A stretch of DNA of 63,187 nt from Chloroflexota bacterium (GTDB lineage: Bacteria; Chloroflexota; Limnocylindria; Limnocylindrales; CSP1-4), in contig JAJZRQ010000008.1 of NCBI GenBank assembly GCA_021802585.1, positions 1-63,187 of the forward strand. The letters are read 5' to 3'. Below, piece after piece: positions 1-7,849 of the stretch. The first letter of the stretch is position 1. The number at the start of each line of letters is the position of its first letter. The translations under genes and the position numbers were made by a program. The notes beneath the pieces are model-generated. The model saw nothing but the letters and a program-made list of their open reading frames with translations. It searched no databases and was not told the DNA's origin.

Positions 1-9
1 CGCGACCAT
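1..9 (-). CDS. Start of a divergent gene running off the left edge (partial)
   Basis: Only the first three codons (ATG GTC GCG on the minus strand) are inside the window, so no product can be named. The case for a start is positional. A GAGGG ribosome-binding site lies at 14-18, and a well-spaced sigma70-type promoter lies at 60-88, so transcription would enter this ATG after a leader of about 45 nt. It is divergent from the Fur-family gene and is therefore a natural target of that regulator, for example a metal transporter or an oxidative-stress gene. That is inference only. Confidence 0.4.
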
Positions 10-59
10 CGATCCCTCGCAGCAGGCCGGCGAGGCATCCCTCGTCCTCGCCGGCCCCG

Positions 60-88
60 ATTGTAGACGCATCGAGTCTCTGCTACAA
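60..88 (-). promoter_or_regulatory. Sigma70-type promoter for the leftward gene, with overlapping operator-like repeats
   Basis: On the minus strand TTGTAG (83-88) and TACAAT (60-65) are separated by exactly 17 nt. The same stretch contains an inverted repeat, TTGTAG (61-66) with CTACAA (83-88), and a 9-bp palindrome ACAACTTGT (85-93). This is one of the few AT-rich spots nearby and lies between the Fur-family gene and the leftward gene, so it is a plausible Fur-family operator. Confidence 0.55.
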
Positions 89-124
89 CTTGTCGCATTA
101 GTGGCCCGACGCCGCCGTCGGCCC

Positions 125-130
125 TATACT
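125..130 (+). promoter_or_regulatory. Leaderless -10 box of the Fur-family gene
   Basis: TATACT is followed by 6 nt (CCGGAC) and then the ATG at 137. The transcript would begin at or next to the start codon. There is no Shine-Dalgarno sequence in front of this ATG, which fits a leaderless message. Confidence 0.6.
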
Positions 131-136
131 CCGGAC

Positions 137-601
137 ATGAGCCTGTCCGGACCCTCCGTCTCCGCGGGGCCCGCCGACCCGCACGTCTGGGACTCGGTGC
201 GGGACCGCCTCCACGATCGCGGCCTCCGCTGGACGCCCCAGCGACGCGTGCTCGTCGCCGTGCTCGCCGAGACCCGCGGCCACGTGACCGGGGCCGAGCT
301 CGTCGAGCGCTGCCGAGAGCGCGACCCGGCGACGATCCCCTCGACCGTCTACCGGACGCTCGACGTCCTCGAGGACCTGGGGATCGTGCGCCATGGGCAC
401 GGGCCGGACGGCCGCGAGGAGTACCACGTCCTGCCGGACGCGATCCACGGCCACCTCCACTGCAAGGCCTGCGGGTCCACCTGGGAGCTCGAGGCGACGG
501 ACGTCACGGCGCTCGTCCGGGCCCTCGACGACGAGCACGGCTTCGAGGTCGACCTCTCCCACGTGACGATCGTCGGGCGCTGCCGCCGCTGCCGCGACTG
601 A
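137..601 (+). CDS. Fur-family metal-responsive transcriptional repressor
   Basis: A 154-residue protein with the Fur layout: a winged helix at about residues 20-90 (recognition segment STVYRTLDVLEDLG at 69-82) and a metal-binding dimerisation domain at about 95-154. Likely metal ligands are the HGHLHC run at 104-109, the pair C109/C112 and the C-terminal pair C149/C152, the structural zinc arrangement of the family. A longer GTG start at 101 exists, but it would put the TATACT box inside the gene, so ATG 137 is preferred. Zur, PerR and Fur cannot be separated from sequence alone. The protein probably controls itself and the divergent gene at the left edge. It is convergent with fabI across a hairpin. 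Confidence 0.85.
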   Translation: MSLSGPSVSAGPADPHVWDSVRDRLHDRGLRWTPQRRVLVAVLAETRGHVTGAELVERCRERDPATIPSTVYRTLDVLEDLGIVRHGHGPDGREEYHVLPDAIHGHLHCKACGSTWELEATDVTALVRALDDEHGFEVDLSHVTIVGRCRRCRD

Positions 602-624
602 CCTTGGGGCGCCCCGGCCGGGTC

Positions 625-655
625 GCGTCCCCGGGCGGGGATGCGCCGGGGACGC
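625..655. terminator. Hairpin between convergent fur-like gene and fabI
   Basis: A perfect 10-bp inverted repeat (GCGTCCCCGG at 625-634, CCGGGGACGC at 646-655) fills the gap between the two convergent stop codons. There is no T tract. It could act in both directions. Confidence 0.55.
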
Positions 656-1438
656 TCAGCCCTCGGGCGTCGGCACGCCGAGGACGTTGAACCCGCCGTC
701 GACGTGGACGACCTCGCCGGTCACCTGGCGGGCGAGGTCGCTCGCGAGCCAGACCGCGGTCCCGGCGACATCCTCGATCGTGATGTTCGACCGCAGCGGC
801 GCGACGTCGCGGAAGCTGCCGTACATCGTCCGGAACCCGGCGATCCCCTGCGCCGCGAGCGTGCGCACCGGGCCGGCCGAGATTGCGTTCACCCGGACGC
901 CCGCCGGCCCGAGGTCGACCGCAAGGTAGCGGACGCACGCCTCGAGGGCGGCCTTCGCGACGCCCATGACGTTGTAGTGGGCGACGACCTTCTCGGCGCC
1001 GTAGTACGTCAGGGTCACGATGCTCGCACCGGGGCGGAGGTGGGGGCGCGCCTCGCGGGCGAGGGCGACGAGGGAGTAGGCCGAGACGTCGAGGGCGAGC
1101 GCGAAGCCCGCGCGCGACGTCTCGACGAAGGCGCCGTCGAGGTCGTCGCGGTTCGCGAAGGCGAGGGCGTGGACGAGGATGTCGAGGCCGCCGACCTCGG
1201 CCCCCCAGCGGTCGAAGACGGCGCGGACGGCGTCGTCGTCGCGGACATCGCAGGGCTCGACGAACGTGCTCCCGATGCTCGCCGCGAGTGGACGGACGCG
1301 CTTCTCGAGGAGGCTCTCCACCGAGCTGAGCCCGACGCGCGCCCCGTGCTCGTGGAGCGCCCTCGCGATCCCCCAGGCGATCGAGTGGTCGTTCGCCACC
1401 CCGAACACGAGCGCATTCTTGCCGTCCAGCAGGCCCAT
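656..1438 (-). CDS. fabI: Enoyl-[acyl-carrier-protein] reductase (NADH), FabI type
   Basis: This 260-residue short-chain dehydrogenase catalyses the last reduction of each fatty-acid elongation cycle in the cytoplasm. The FabI-type nucleotide-binding signature GVANDHSIAWGIA is at 13-25. The catalytic pair is Y155 and K162 (Y-x6-K), the spacing specific to FabI rather than to ordinary short-chain reductases (Y-x3-K). The typical C-terminal segment with ITIEDVAGTAVWLASD and VDGG is present. The ATG is preceded by GGAGAGGAG at a good distance. The gene is divergent from the HAD phosphatase gene, and their -10 boxes almost touch. Length matches the family. Confidence 0.93.
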   Translation of the reverse strand: MGLLDGKNALVFGVANDHSIAWGIARALHEHGARVGLSSVESLLEKRVRPLAASIGSTFVEPCDVRDDDAVRAVFDRWGAEVGGLDILVHALAFANRDDLDGAFVETSRAGFALALDVSAYSLVALAREARPHLRPGASIVTLTYYGAEKVVAHYNVMGVAKAALEACVRYLAVDLGPAGVRVNAISAGPVRTLAAQGIAGFRTMYGSFRDVAPLRSNITIEDVAGTAVWLASDLARQVTGEVVHVDGGFNVLGVPTPEG

Positions 1439-1479
1439 CGGTCGTCTCCTCTCCCGCCTCGCGCCCGGCGCGCCGGGAC

Positions 1480-1498
1480 ATCGTAGCCGCGCTACGCT
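1480..1498. promoter_or_regulatory. Divergent -10 boxes of fabI and the HAD phosphatase gene
   Basis: TACGAT on the minus strand (1480-1485) serves fabI, which has a leader of about 35 nt with a Shine-Dalgarno sequence. TACGCT on the plus strand (1493-1498) is followed by 6 nt and the ATG at 1505, a leaderless arrangement. The two boxes are only 7 nt apart, so the promoters should compete. Confidence 0.5.
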
Positions 1499-1504
1499 CC
1501 GGCG

Positions 1505-2371
1505 ATGACGACCTCCACCCCCGCGGAACTCCGGGCCTCCCTCGGCGGCATCCGGGCCCTCGTCCTCGACGCCGACGGCGTCCTCCAGCTCCGCGGGCAG
1601 GCCCTCCCCGGCGCGGTCGCGGCCGTCGCCGCGCTGCGGACGCGGCGGATCCCGTTCCGCGTCGCGACGAACATCTCGGCGGTCCACCGTGAGACCCTCG
1701 CCGCCCGGTTCGCCCGGATCGGCCTCGACATCCCCCCGGAGCAGATCGTCACCGCCCTCTCCGCGACCGCCGACCACGTCCGGCGGGCGCACCCGGGCGC
1801 GCCGGTGTTCGTGATCACCCGGCCGGACGGCCTCCGCGAGTTCGGCGACCACCCCCTCCTCTCCGCCGCGGAGGCCGACGCGGACGGGGCGGCCGCGGCC
1901 GCCGTCGTGATCGGCGACGGGGAGCGCGACCTGAGCTTCGAGAACATGGACCGCGCGTTCCGCCTCGTCCGGCGGGGAGCTGCCCTCGTCGCGATGCACC
2001 GCAACCCGTGGTGGTACACGCCGAACGGCGTGACGATCGACAGCGGCGCATTCGTCGCGGCCCTGGAGTACGCGACCGGCGTCCGGGCGATCCTCACCGG
2101 CAAGCCGGGGCCGCTCATGTTCCGGGCGGCGGTCGCGGGGCTCGCCGCGGACGTCGCGGCCGCGGGCGGCCGGCGCCTCACCCGACGGGAAGTGGCGATG
2201 GTCGGCGACGACCCCGGGGCGGACCTCGGCGGGGCCCGCCGCGCCGGCCTCCGCGGGGTCCTCGTCCTCACCGGGAAGACGGCCGTCGCCGAGGTGGGAG
2301 CCCTCCGCGCCGCCGGCCGGGTGGGCGCCGTCGCGGCGACCGTGGAGGACGTCGTCGCCGCGCTAGACTGA
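1505..2371 (+). CDS. HAD-superfamily phosphatase, NagD/PGP-like
   Basis: A 288-residue haloacid dehalogenase-type hydrolase. Motif I is LVLDADGVL with nucleophile D22 and acid/base D24, and the C-terminal acidic motif is VGDDPGADLGGARRAG. The central part has the size of a C2-type cap, as in NagD, p-nitrophenyl phosphatase and phosphoglycolate phosphatase proteins. The end GVLVLTGKT resembles the NagD/PGP subgroup. The substrate is probably a small phosphorylated metabolite and cannot be specified. The start is supported by a leaderless -10 box 6 nt upstream. A TAGACT box overlapping its stop codon may start the next gene. Confidence 0.8.
   Translation: MTTSTPAELRASLGGIRALVLDADGVLQLRGQALPGAVAAVAALRTRRIPFRVATNISAVHRETLAARFARIGLDIPPEQIVTALSATADHVRRAHPGAPVFVITRPDGLREFGDHPLLSAAEADADGAAAAAVVIGDGERDLSFENMDRAFRLVRRGAALVAMHRNPWWYTPNGVTIDSGAFVAALEYATGVRAILTGKPGPLMFRAAVAGLAADVAAAGGRRLTRREVAMVGDDPGADLGGARRAGLRGVLVLTGKTAVAEVGALRAAGRVGAVAATVEDVVAALD
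2364..2369 (+). promoter_or_regulatory. Possible -10 box of the aldehyde dehydrogenase gene
   Basis: TAGACT overlaps the end of the HAD gene. Transcription from it would give a leader of about 95 nt before the ATG at 2473. No clear -35 element is visible. The leader contains a GC-rich palindrome (GCCCCGCGCGGGGC) at about 2413-2426. Confidence 0.3.
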
Positions 2372-2472
2372 CCGCACGAGACCGGATCGCGACCGAGCCG
2401 GCCGGCCGCGGCGCCCCGCGCGGGGCCGCGCGCCTCCCGGCCCCGCGGGACACGCGCAGCGAGGAGCACCCG

Positions 2473-4041
2473 ATGGCCGAGCGGATCAAGATCACGTATG
2501 CCACCCTCCGCAACGACAACGAAGAGCTCCACGCGCAGTACGACGCGGGGATCTCGAAGGCCCGGGCGCGCCTCGGCGCGTACCACCCGAACTGGATCGG
2601 GGGCCGGGAGCGGGACGGCGACGGGACGTTCGAGCTGCGGTCGCCGATCGACCGGAAGATCGTCGTCGGGACGTTCGCTCGCGGGACTCGGGCCGACGTG
2701 CGGGACGCGGTCGGGGCGGCGCGGGCCGCGCACCCGGCCTGGCGGGCGACGCCGTGGCGCGATCGGCTCGCCCTTCTCCGGCGGACCGCCGAGATCATCT
2801 CGGAGCGCCACATGGAGTACGGCGCCCTCATGGGGTTCGAGGTCGGGAAGAGCCGCCTCGAGGCGCTCGGCGAGGCCGAGGAGGCGGCCGACCTCCTCCG
2901 CTACTACTCGGACGTCTTCGAGCGGAACAACGGCTACGTCGTGCCGATGGGCAACCTCGGGGACGCCGCCGTCCACACCCGCTCGACGCTCCGGCCGTTC
3001 GGCGTGTTCGCGGTCATCAGCCCATTCAACTTCCCGATGGCGCTCGCTGCCGGGCCGGCCGGCGCCGCGCTCATGGCCGGCAACACCGTCGTCTTCAAGC
3101 CGGCAACGGCGTCGGCCCTCAGCGGCGTGCTCCTCGCCGAGTCGTTCCGTGCCGCCGGCCTGCCGGACGGCGTCTTCAACCTCGTCATGGGCCCGGGCGA
3201 CACGGTCGGCCAGGAGATCCAGGAGAACCCCGGCGTCGACGGGATCGTGTTCACGGGCTCGTACGAGGTCGGGATGGGCCTCTTCCGGACCTTCTCGCGG
3301 CAGTGGCCGAAGCCCTGCATCGTCGAGATGGGCGGGAAGAACCCCGCGATCGTCACGGCGAGGGCCGACCTCGACGAGGCGGCCGAGGGGATCATGCGGA
3401 GCGCCTTCGGCTTCGGCGGGCAGAAGTGCTCGGCGAACAGCCGCGTCTACGTCGAGCGCCCCGTCCACGACGAGCTCGTCCGGCTCCTCGTCCAGAAGAC
3501 GGAGAAGCTGGCGATCGGCGACCCGCTCCTCCGCGAGACGTGGCTCGGCCCGATCATCGACGAGCGCGCCGTCGGCCGGTACGAGGCGGCGGTGGCGGAG
3601 GCGCGCCGCGACGGGCGGGTCTTCATCGGCGGCGAGCGCCTCGGGGACGGCGGGCTGGAGCGCGGCTTCTTCGTCGAGCCCACGGTCGTCGGCGGCCTGC
3701 CGGCCGGCCACCGCCTCTTCCAGGACGAGCTCTTCGTGCCGTTCACGGCCGTCCACGCCGTCGACTCGCTCGAGGAAGCCCTCCGGCTCGCGAACGACAG
3801 CACGTACGGCCTCACGGCCGGCGTCTACAGCGAGGACCCGGCCGAGGTCGACCGCTTCCTCGACGAGATCGAAGCCGGCGTCCTCTACGTGAACCGCCGG
3901 GCCGGCGCGACGACGGGCGCGTGGCCGGGCGTCCAGCCGTTCGGGGGCTGGAAGGGGTCGGGCTCCACCGGGAAGGCCGGCCTGAGCCTCTACTACCCGG
4001 CCCAGTTCCTCCGCGAGCAGAGCCACACGATCGTCGACTGA
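2473..4041 (+). CDS. L-glutamate gamma-semialdehyde (1-pyrroline-5-carboxylate) dehydrogenase, PruA-like
   Basis: A 522-residue NAD-dependent aldehyde dehydrogenase. The catalytic cysteine is C319 within FGFGGQKCSANSR, and the general base is E285 in VEMGGKNP. The FGGQKCSA-SR signature and the C-terminal block GAWPGVQPFGGWKGSGSTGKAG are those of the proline-degradation P5C dehydrogenase family rather than of succinate-semialdehyde dehydrogenases. It would oxidise glutamate semialdehyde to glutamate in the cytoplasm. No proline dehydrogenase gene is in the window. The aminotransferase downstream suggests that the semialdehyde may come from ornithine or a related amine. GAGGAG precedes the ATG. 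Confidence 0.85.
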   Translation: MAERIKITYATLRNDNEELHAQYDAGISKARARLGAYHPNWIGGRERDGDGTFELRSPIDRKIVVGTFARGTRADVRDAVGAARAAHPAWRATPWRDRLALLRRTAEIISERHMEYGALMGFEVGKSRLEALGEAEEAADLLRYYSDVFERNNGYVVPMGNLGDAAVHTRSTLRPFGVFAVISPFNFPMALAAGPAGAALMAGNTVVFKPATASALSGVLLAESFRAAGLPDGVFNLVMGPGDTVGQEIQENPGVDGIVFTGSYEVGMGLFRTFSRQWPKPCIVEMGGKNPAIVTARADLDEAAEGIMRSAFGFGGQKCSANSRVYVERPVHDELVRLLVQKTEKLAIGDPLLRETWLGPIIDERAVGRYEAAVAEARRDGRVFIGGERLGDGGLERGFFVEPTVVGGLPAGHRLFQDELFVPFTAVHAVDSLEEALRLANDSTYGLTAGVYSEDPAEVDRFLDEIEAGVLYVNRRAGATTGAWPGVQPFGGWKGSGSTGKAGLSLYYPAQFLREQSHTIVD

Positions 4042-4091
4042 CCCGGCGCCCGGGGCCCGCCCCCGAGCGGGCACACGCTCCCGAGCGGGCC

Positions 4092-4109
4092 TGGCCGTTC
4101 GGCTATACT
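4092..4109 (+). promoter_or_regulatory. Promoter of the class III aminotransferase gene, with a degenerate DevR-like box
   Basis: The -10 box TATACT lies at 4104-4109, with a second AT-rich spot (CATAAT) about 20 nt further on. Immediately before the -10 box is GGCCGTTCGGC (4093-4103), the core of the palindrome seen upstream of hypF, but its right half is degraded here. The leader of about 70 nt ends in AGGAGGAGG before the GTG. Confidence 0.45.
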
Positions 4110-4183
4110 CGGCACTATCCAGACTGCATAATCCGTATGCGTCCCCGCGCGCCGCGCCGGCGCCACCAGGAGGAGGTCCCCGC

Positions 4184-5503
4184 GTGAGCACGACGCTCCG
4201 GGCGCGCCCCGTGCCGAACATCGTGACCGAGCTGCCGGGCCCGCGGGCCCGCGCCCACATCGCGTTCGACGAGGCATGGACGAGCCCGAGCCTCCCGCGG
4301 GCGTACCCGATCGTGCCCGCGCGCGGCGAGGGCTGCACGATCGAGGACATCGACGGCAACGTCTTCCTCGACTTCGCCGCGGGGATCGCGGTGAACTCCA
4401 CGGGGCACGCCCACCCGCGGGTCGTCGCGGCGATCGCCCGCCAGGCCGCCGAGCTCATCCACTTCAGCGCCTCCGACTTCTACCTCCCGATCTACGCCCA
4501 TGCGGCGGAGCGGCTGGCGCGGATCGCGCCGATGAGCGGGCCGAAGCGCGTCTTCATCGGCAACTCGGGGGCCGAGGCCGTCGAGGCGGGCCTCAAGCTC
4601 GCCCGGTATCACACCCGCCGCCAGAACGTCGTGGCCTTCGTCGGCGCGTTCCACGGCCGGACGATGGGCGCCCTGAGCCTCACCGGGAGCAAGGCGAAGT
4701 ACCACGCCCACTTCGGGCCGCTCCTCCCCGGCGTCTACCACGTCCCGTTCGGGAGCGCCGGCCTCGACGAGCTCGAGGACCGTGTGTTCCGGCGCCTCAT
4801 GCCCCCCGACGAGTTCGCCGCGGTCATCGTCGAGCCGATCCAGGGCGAGGGCGGGTACGTCGTCCCGGACGCGGCGTTCCTCCCCCGCCTCCGCGAGATC
4901 TGCGACCGGCACGGGATCCTCCTCATCGCCGACGAGGTCCAGTCGGGCGCCGGCCGGACCGGGCGGATGTGGGCGATCGAGCACTGGGGCGTCGAGCCCG
5001 ACATCCTCCTCACCGCGAAGGGGATCGCCTCCGGGATGCCGATCGGGGCGATGGTCGCGAAGGAGGAGGTCATGAGCTGGACGCCCGGCGCGCACGGCTC
5101 CACGTACGGCGGGAACCCCGTCGCGCTCGCCGCGCTCCTCGAGACGATCGACCTCCTCGAGGAGGGGCTCGTGGTGAACGCCGCGGAGCGCGGCGAGCAG
5201 GGGCTCCGCGGCCTCCGCCCGCTCCTCGAGCACTACCCGGGCCTCGTCCGCGACGTCCGGGGCAAGGGCCTCATGATCGGCGTCGAGCTCGACTCGAAAG
5301 AGACGGCCGAGGCCGTCCAGAGGCAGGCGTTCGAGCGCGGCCTCCTCGTCCTCGAGGCCGGCGAGGACTGCGTCCGGATGTCGCCTCCGCTCGTCGTCAC
5401 CGCCGAGGAGATGGAGACGGGAATCCGGATCTTCGGTGAGGCGGTCGCCCACGTCGCCGGCCACCGCGGCGCCGCCGTCGCGGAGGTCGGGGTGGCCGGG
5501 TAG
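4184..5503 (+). CDS. Class III aminotransferase (4-aminobutyrate/ornithine/acetylornithine type)
   Basis: A 439-residue fold-type I PLP enzyme. The cofactor-contacting acidic motif IADEVQSGAGRTG has D250 and E251, and the Schiff-base lysine is K279 in LTAKGIASG. FAAGIAVNSTGHAHPRV near residues 64-80 and the GNSGAEAVEAGLKLA helix are typical of GabT/ArgD/RocD-like enzymes. It moves the terminal amino group of a diamine or omega-amino acid to a keto acid. The neighbouring PruA-like dehydrogenase could oxidise the semialdehyde product, and a CoA-transferase follows. The GTG start is supported by a strong AGGAGGAGG. GabT and ornithine aminotransferase cannot be told apart here. Confidence 0.82.
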   Translation: MSTTLRARPVPNIVTELPGPRARAHIAFDEAWTSPSLPRAYPIVPARGEGCTIEDIDGNVFLDFAAGIAVNSTGHAHPRVVAAIARQAAELIHFSASDFYLPIYAHAAERLARIAPMSGPKRVFIGNSGAEAVEAGLKLARYHTRRQNVVAFVGAFHGRTMGALSLTGSKAKYHAHFGPLLPGVYHVPFGSAGLDELEDRVFRRLMPPDEFAAVIVEPIQGEGGYVVPDAAFLPRLREICDRHGILLIADEVQSGAGRTGRMWAIEHWGVEPDILLTAKGIASGMPIGAMVAKEEVMSWTPGAHGSTYGGNPVALAALLETIDLLEEGLVVNAAERGEQGLRGLRPLLEHYPGLVRDVRGKGLMIGVELDSKETAEAVQRQAFERGLLVLEAGEDCVRMSPPLVVTAEEMETGIRIFGEAVAHVAGHRGAAVAEVGVAG

Positions 5504-5578
5504 CATCCGCGCGGCGCCCGGGGACGATCCGCGCGGGCGCCGGCGGCGAACCCGCGCGGTCGGGAGGGAGAGAGAGGC

Positions 5579-6496
5579 GTGAGCTCGAAGGTCGCCACGA
5601 TGCGGGACGCCGTCGCGGAGCTCGTCCGCGACGGTGACACGGTCGCGATCGAAGGGTTCACCCACCTCATCTCGTTCGCGGCCGGCCACGAGATCATCCG
5701 CCAGCGCCGGCGCGACCTCGTCCTGGCCCGGATGACGCCCGACCTCATCTACGACCAGATGGTGGCCGCCGGCGTCGCTCGCAGGCTGGTCTTCAGCTGG
5801 CTCGGGAATCCCGGCGTCGGCGGCCTCAACGCGATCCGCCGCGTGACCGAGGGAGCGAACGCGACCCTCGAGCTCGAGGAGTACAGCCACTTCGGGATGG
5901 TGGCGCGCTACGCCGCGGGCGCGGCGAACCTCCCGTTCATGCCGCTCCGCTCGTACTTCGAGACCGACCTGCCGAAGGTGAACCCGCGCATCCGCCCGAT
6001 CGAGAGTCCGTACGGCGACGGGGTCGTCTACGCCGTGCCGCCCCTGCGCCCCGACGTCACCGTGATCCACGCCCAGCGCGCCGACGCGTCGGGCAACACC
6101 CAGGTCTGGGGCCTCCTCGGGTCCCAGAAGGAGGCCGCCTTCGCCGCCGAGCGCGTGATCGTCGTCGTCGAGGAGCTCGTCGACGAGGCGGTCGTCCGGG
6201 CGGACCCGAACCGCACGATCATCCCGGGGATCATCGTCGACGCGGTCGTCGTCGAACCGTGGGGCGCCCATCCCTCGTACGTCCAGGGCCATTACGATCG
6301 CGACAACCGCTTCTACCGCGACTGGGACCCGATCAGCCGGGATGCCGCCGCGACCGAGGCGTGGCTGCGCGACTGGGTCTACGACCTCGACGGGCGGGCG
6401 GCGTACGCCGAGAAGCTCGGGGTGGAGCGGCTCGCCGCCCTCCGGCCCTCCGGCCCGGCGCCCTCGGGTGTCGTCGACTACGGGGAGTACCGCTGA
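5579..6496 (+). CDS. CoA-transferase family I, alpha subunit (glutaconate CoA-transferase/IpdA-like)
   Basis: A 305-residue CoA-transferase subunit A. It begins with the DGDTVAIEGFTHLISFAAGHEIIRQ region typical of the glutaconate-CoA-transferase/IpdA group, not of the short AtoD/ScoA type. RDWVYDL and the GRAAYAEKLG region at the C-terminus also fit. It has a GTG start after GGGAGGGAG. Its stop overlaps the start of the beta subunit by one base (TGATG), so the two are translationally coupled. The reaction is transfer of CoA between two carboxylic acids. The acid is unknown. The context of amino-acid catabolism suggests a dicarboxylic or branched acid. Confidence 0.82.
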   Translation: MSSKVATMRDAVAELVRDGDTVAIEGFTHLISFAAGHEIIRQRRRDLVLARMTPDLIYDQMVAAGVARRLVFSWLGNPGVGGLNAIRRVTEGANATLELEEYSHFGMVARYAAGAANLPFMPLRSYFETDLPKVNPRIRPIESPYGDGVVYAVPPLRPDVTVIHAQRADASGNTQVWGLLGSQKEAAFAAERVIVVVEELVDEAVVRADPNRTIIPGIIVDAVVVEPWGAHPSYVQGHYDRDNRFYRDWDPISRDAAATEAWLRDWVYDLDGRAAYAEKLGVERLAALRPSGPAPSGVVDYGEYR

Positions 6497-7326
6497 TGGC
6501 GCAGCCGAAGGGCCCGGCGCCGGACGCCGTCCCGGCGGGCGCCGGGGCCGGGGCGCCGGCGTTCAGCAAGTCCGAGATGATGATCGTGGCGGCCGCCCGC
6601 GAGCTCGCGGGCCAGCGCGTCTGCTTCGTCGGGGTCGGTCTCCCGAACATCGCCGTCAACCTCGCGAAGCGGACGGTCGCCCCGGAGATGGAGCTCGTCT
6701 ACGAGGCCGGCGTCTTCGGGGCCGAGCCGGCCCGCCTCCCGCTCTCGATCGGCGACCCGACGATCGTGACGGGCGCGACCGCGGTCGTCTCGATGTGGGA
6801 GCTGTTCGCCTACTACCTCCAGGGCGGCCTCGTCGACGTCGGCTTCCTCGGCGCGGCCCAGATCGACCGCTTCGGGAACATCAACACGACGGTCATCGGC
6901 GACTACGCCGCCCCGAAGACCCGCCTGCCGGGCTCCGGCGGGGCGTGCGAGATCGCGATCAACGCCCGCCAGATCTTCGTGATCATGCGCCAGTCGGCGC
7001 GCTCGTTCGTCGAGCGGATCGACTTCCGGACGTCGCCGGGCAACCTCGGCGGGGCGGCGAAGGCGGAGCGGATCCGGCGCGAGCAGGGCTGGCTCGGCCG
7101 CGGCCCCTCGGTCGTCGTCACCGACCTCGGGATCTGGCACTTCGACGAGGACGGCGAGATGCGCCTCGACGCGCTCCACCCCGGGGCGACGCTCGAGGAG
7201 GTCCGGGCGACGATCGGCTGGGAGCCGAAGGTCTCCCCGGCGCTCGCGGTCACCCCGGCCCCGACCGCGGCCGAGCTGCGGCTCATCCGCGAGGAGCTCG
7301 ACCCGGACGGGATGTACACGAAGTAG
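6496..7326 (+). CDS. CoA-transferase family I, beta subunit (glutaconate CoA-transferase/IpdB-like)
   Basis: A 276-residue partner of the preceding subunit. The segment VYEAGVFGAEP places E70 where the catalytic glutamate of the family forms the glutamyl-CoA thioester. GDPTIVTGATAVVSMWELFAYYLQGG and LGAAQIDRFGNINTTVIGDY are conserved family blocks. The first 22 residues are a Pro/Gly/Ala-rich extension of no obvious function. It forms a heterodimer or heterotetramer with the alpha subunit in the cytoplasm. The gene is convergent with the universal stress protein gene; the 61-nt gap between them is one GC-rich self-complementary stretch that could terminate both. Confidence 0.82.
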   Translation: MAQPKGPAPDAVPAGAGAGAPAFSKSEMMIVAAARELAGQRVCFVGVGLPNIAVNLAKRTVAPEMELVYEAGVFGAEPARLPLSIGDPTIVTGATAVVSMWELFAYYLQGGLVDVGFLGAAQIDRFGNINTTVIGDYAAPKTRLPGSGGACEIAINARQIFVIMRQSARSFVERIDFRTSPGNLGGAAKAERIRREQGWLGRGPSVVVTDLGIWHFDEDGEMRLDALHPGATLEEVRATIGWEPKVSPALAVTPAPTAAELRLIREELDPDGMYTK

Positions 7327-7387
7327 CGGCCGGCCGGCGCCCGCGGCGCGGGCCCGCGGCCGCGCGCGGCGGCCGCCGGCGCGGCGG

Positions 7388-7807
7388 TCAGCCCGTCGCG
7401 GTCCCGCCGACGACCCGCGCCGGGCGGACGACCATGACCGGGCACGTCGCGTGGCGGACGACGTAGTCGGAGACGCTCCCGAGGAAGAGCCGGCCGACCG
7501 CCCCGCGCTCGTGGGTCCCGACGACGATGAGGTCGGCCCCCTCCGCCTCGGCGACCTCGACGATCGACTCGCCCGCGTCGCCGGCCCACGTGATCCCGGT
7601 GGCCTCGGCGCCGACCGCCCGGGCGCGCTGGACGACCCCCTCGATCGCGACGTCGCGGGTCGACCGGGCGCTCGGCGCACCGGCGACGACGGAGAGGACG
7701 AGGAGCCGGACGCCGAGGCGCGACGCCAGCTCGATCGCCTGCTCCTCGGCGGCGTGCGAGGCCGGCGAGGCGTCGGTGGCGAGAAGGACCGTCTCGATCC
7801 GGGTCAT
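7388..7807 (-). CDS. Universal stress protein (UspA domain, ATP-binding type)
   Basis: A single 139-residue Usp domain. It starts with VLLATDASPAS (D12 near the nucleotide) and carries the ATP-binding loop VVGTHERGAVGRLFLGSVSDYV with the G-x2-G-x9-G-S pattern near residue 100. It follows the multicopper oxidase gene on the same strand with a 42-nt gap and is probably co-transcribed. In mycobacteria, Usp proteins are classic members of the DosR hypoxia regulon. The same pairing with a DevR-like regulator occurs here just upstream. Confidence 0.9.
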   Translation of the reverse strand: MTRIETVLLATDASPASHAAEEQAIELASRLGVRLLVLSVVAGAPSARSTRDVAIEGVVQRARAVGAEATGITWAGDAGESIVEVAEAEGADLIVVGTHERGAVGRLFLGSVSDYVVRHATCPVMVVRPARVVGGTATG

Positions 7808-7849
7808 GGGCGGGCTCCGGGCGACCGCGCGCCCGGGGCGCCTCCTTTC

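Noticed and set aside
2993-3003. GGCCGTTCGGC, the core of the DevR-like box, inside the aldehyde dehydrogenase gene
   Set aside because: It encodes Arg-Pro-Phe-Gly in a conserved protein segment, so it is explained by coding. It shows that the short core alone is not evidence for a site.
3993-4277. Small antisense frame over the aminotransferase promoter
   Set aside because: It runs through a terminator-like and promoter region without its own start signals, and its product has no pattern.
1492-4458. A 988-residue antisense frame over the HAD and aldehyde dehydrogenase genes
   Set aside because: It is low-complexity shadow sequence. The genes on the other strand have intact catalytic motifs and ribosome-binding sites or promoters.
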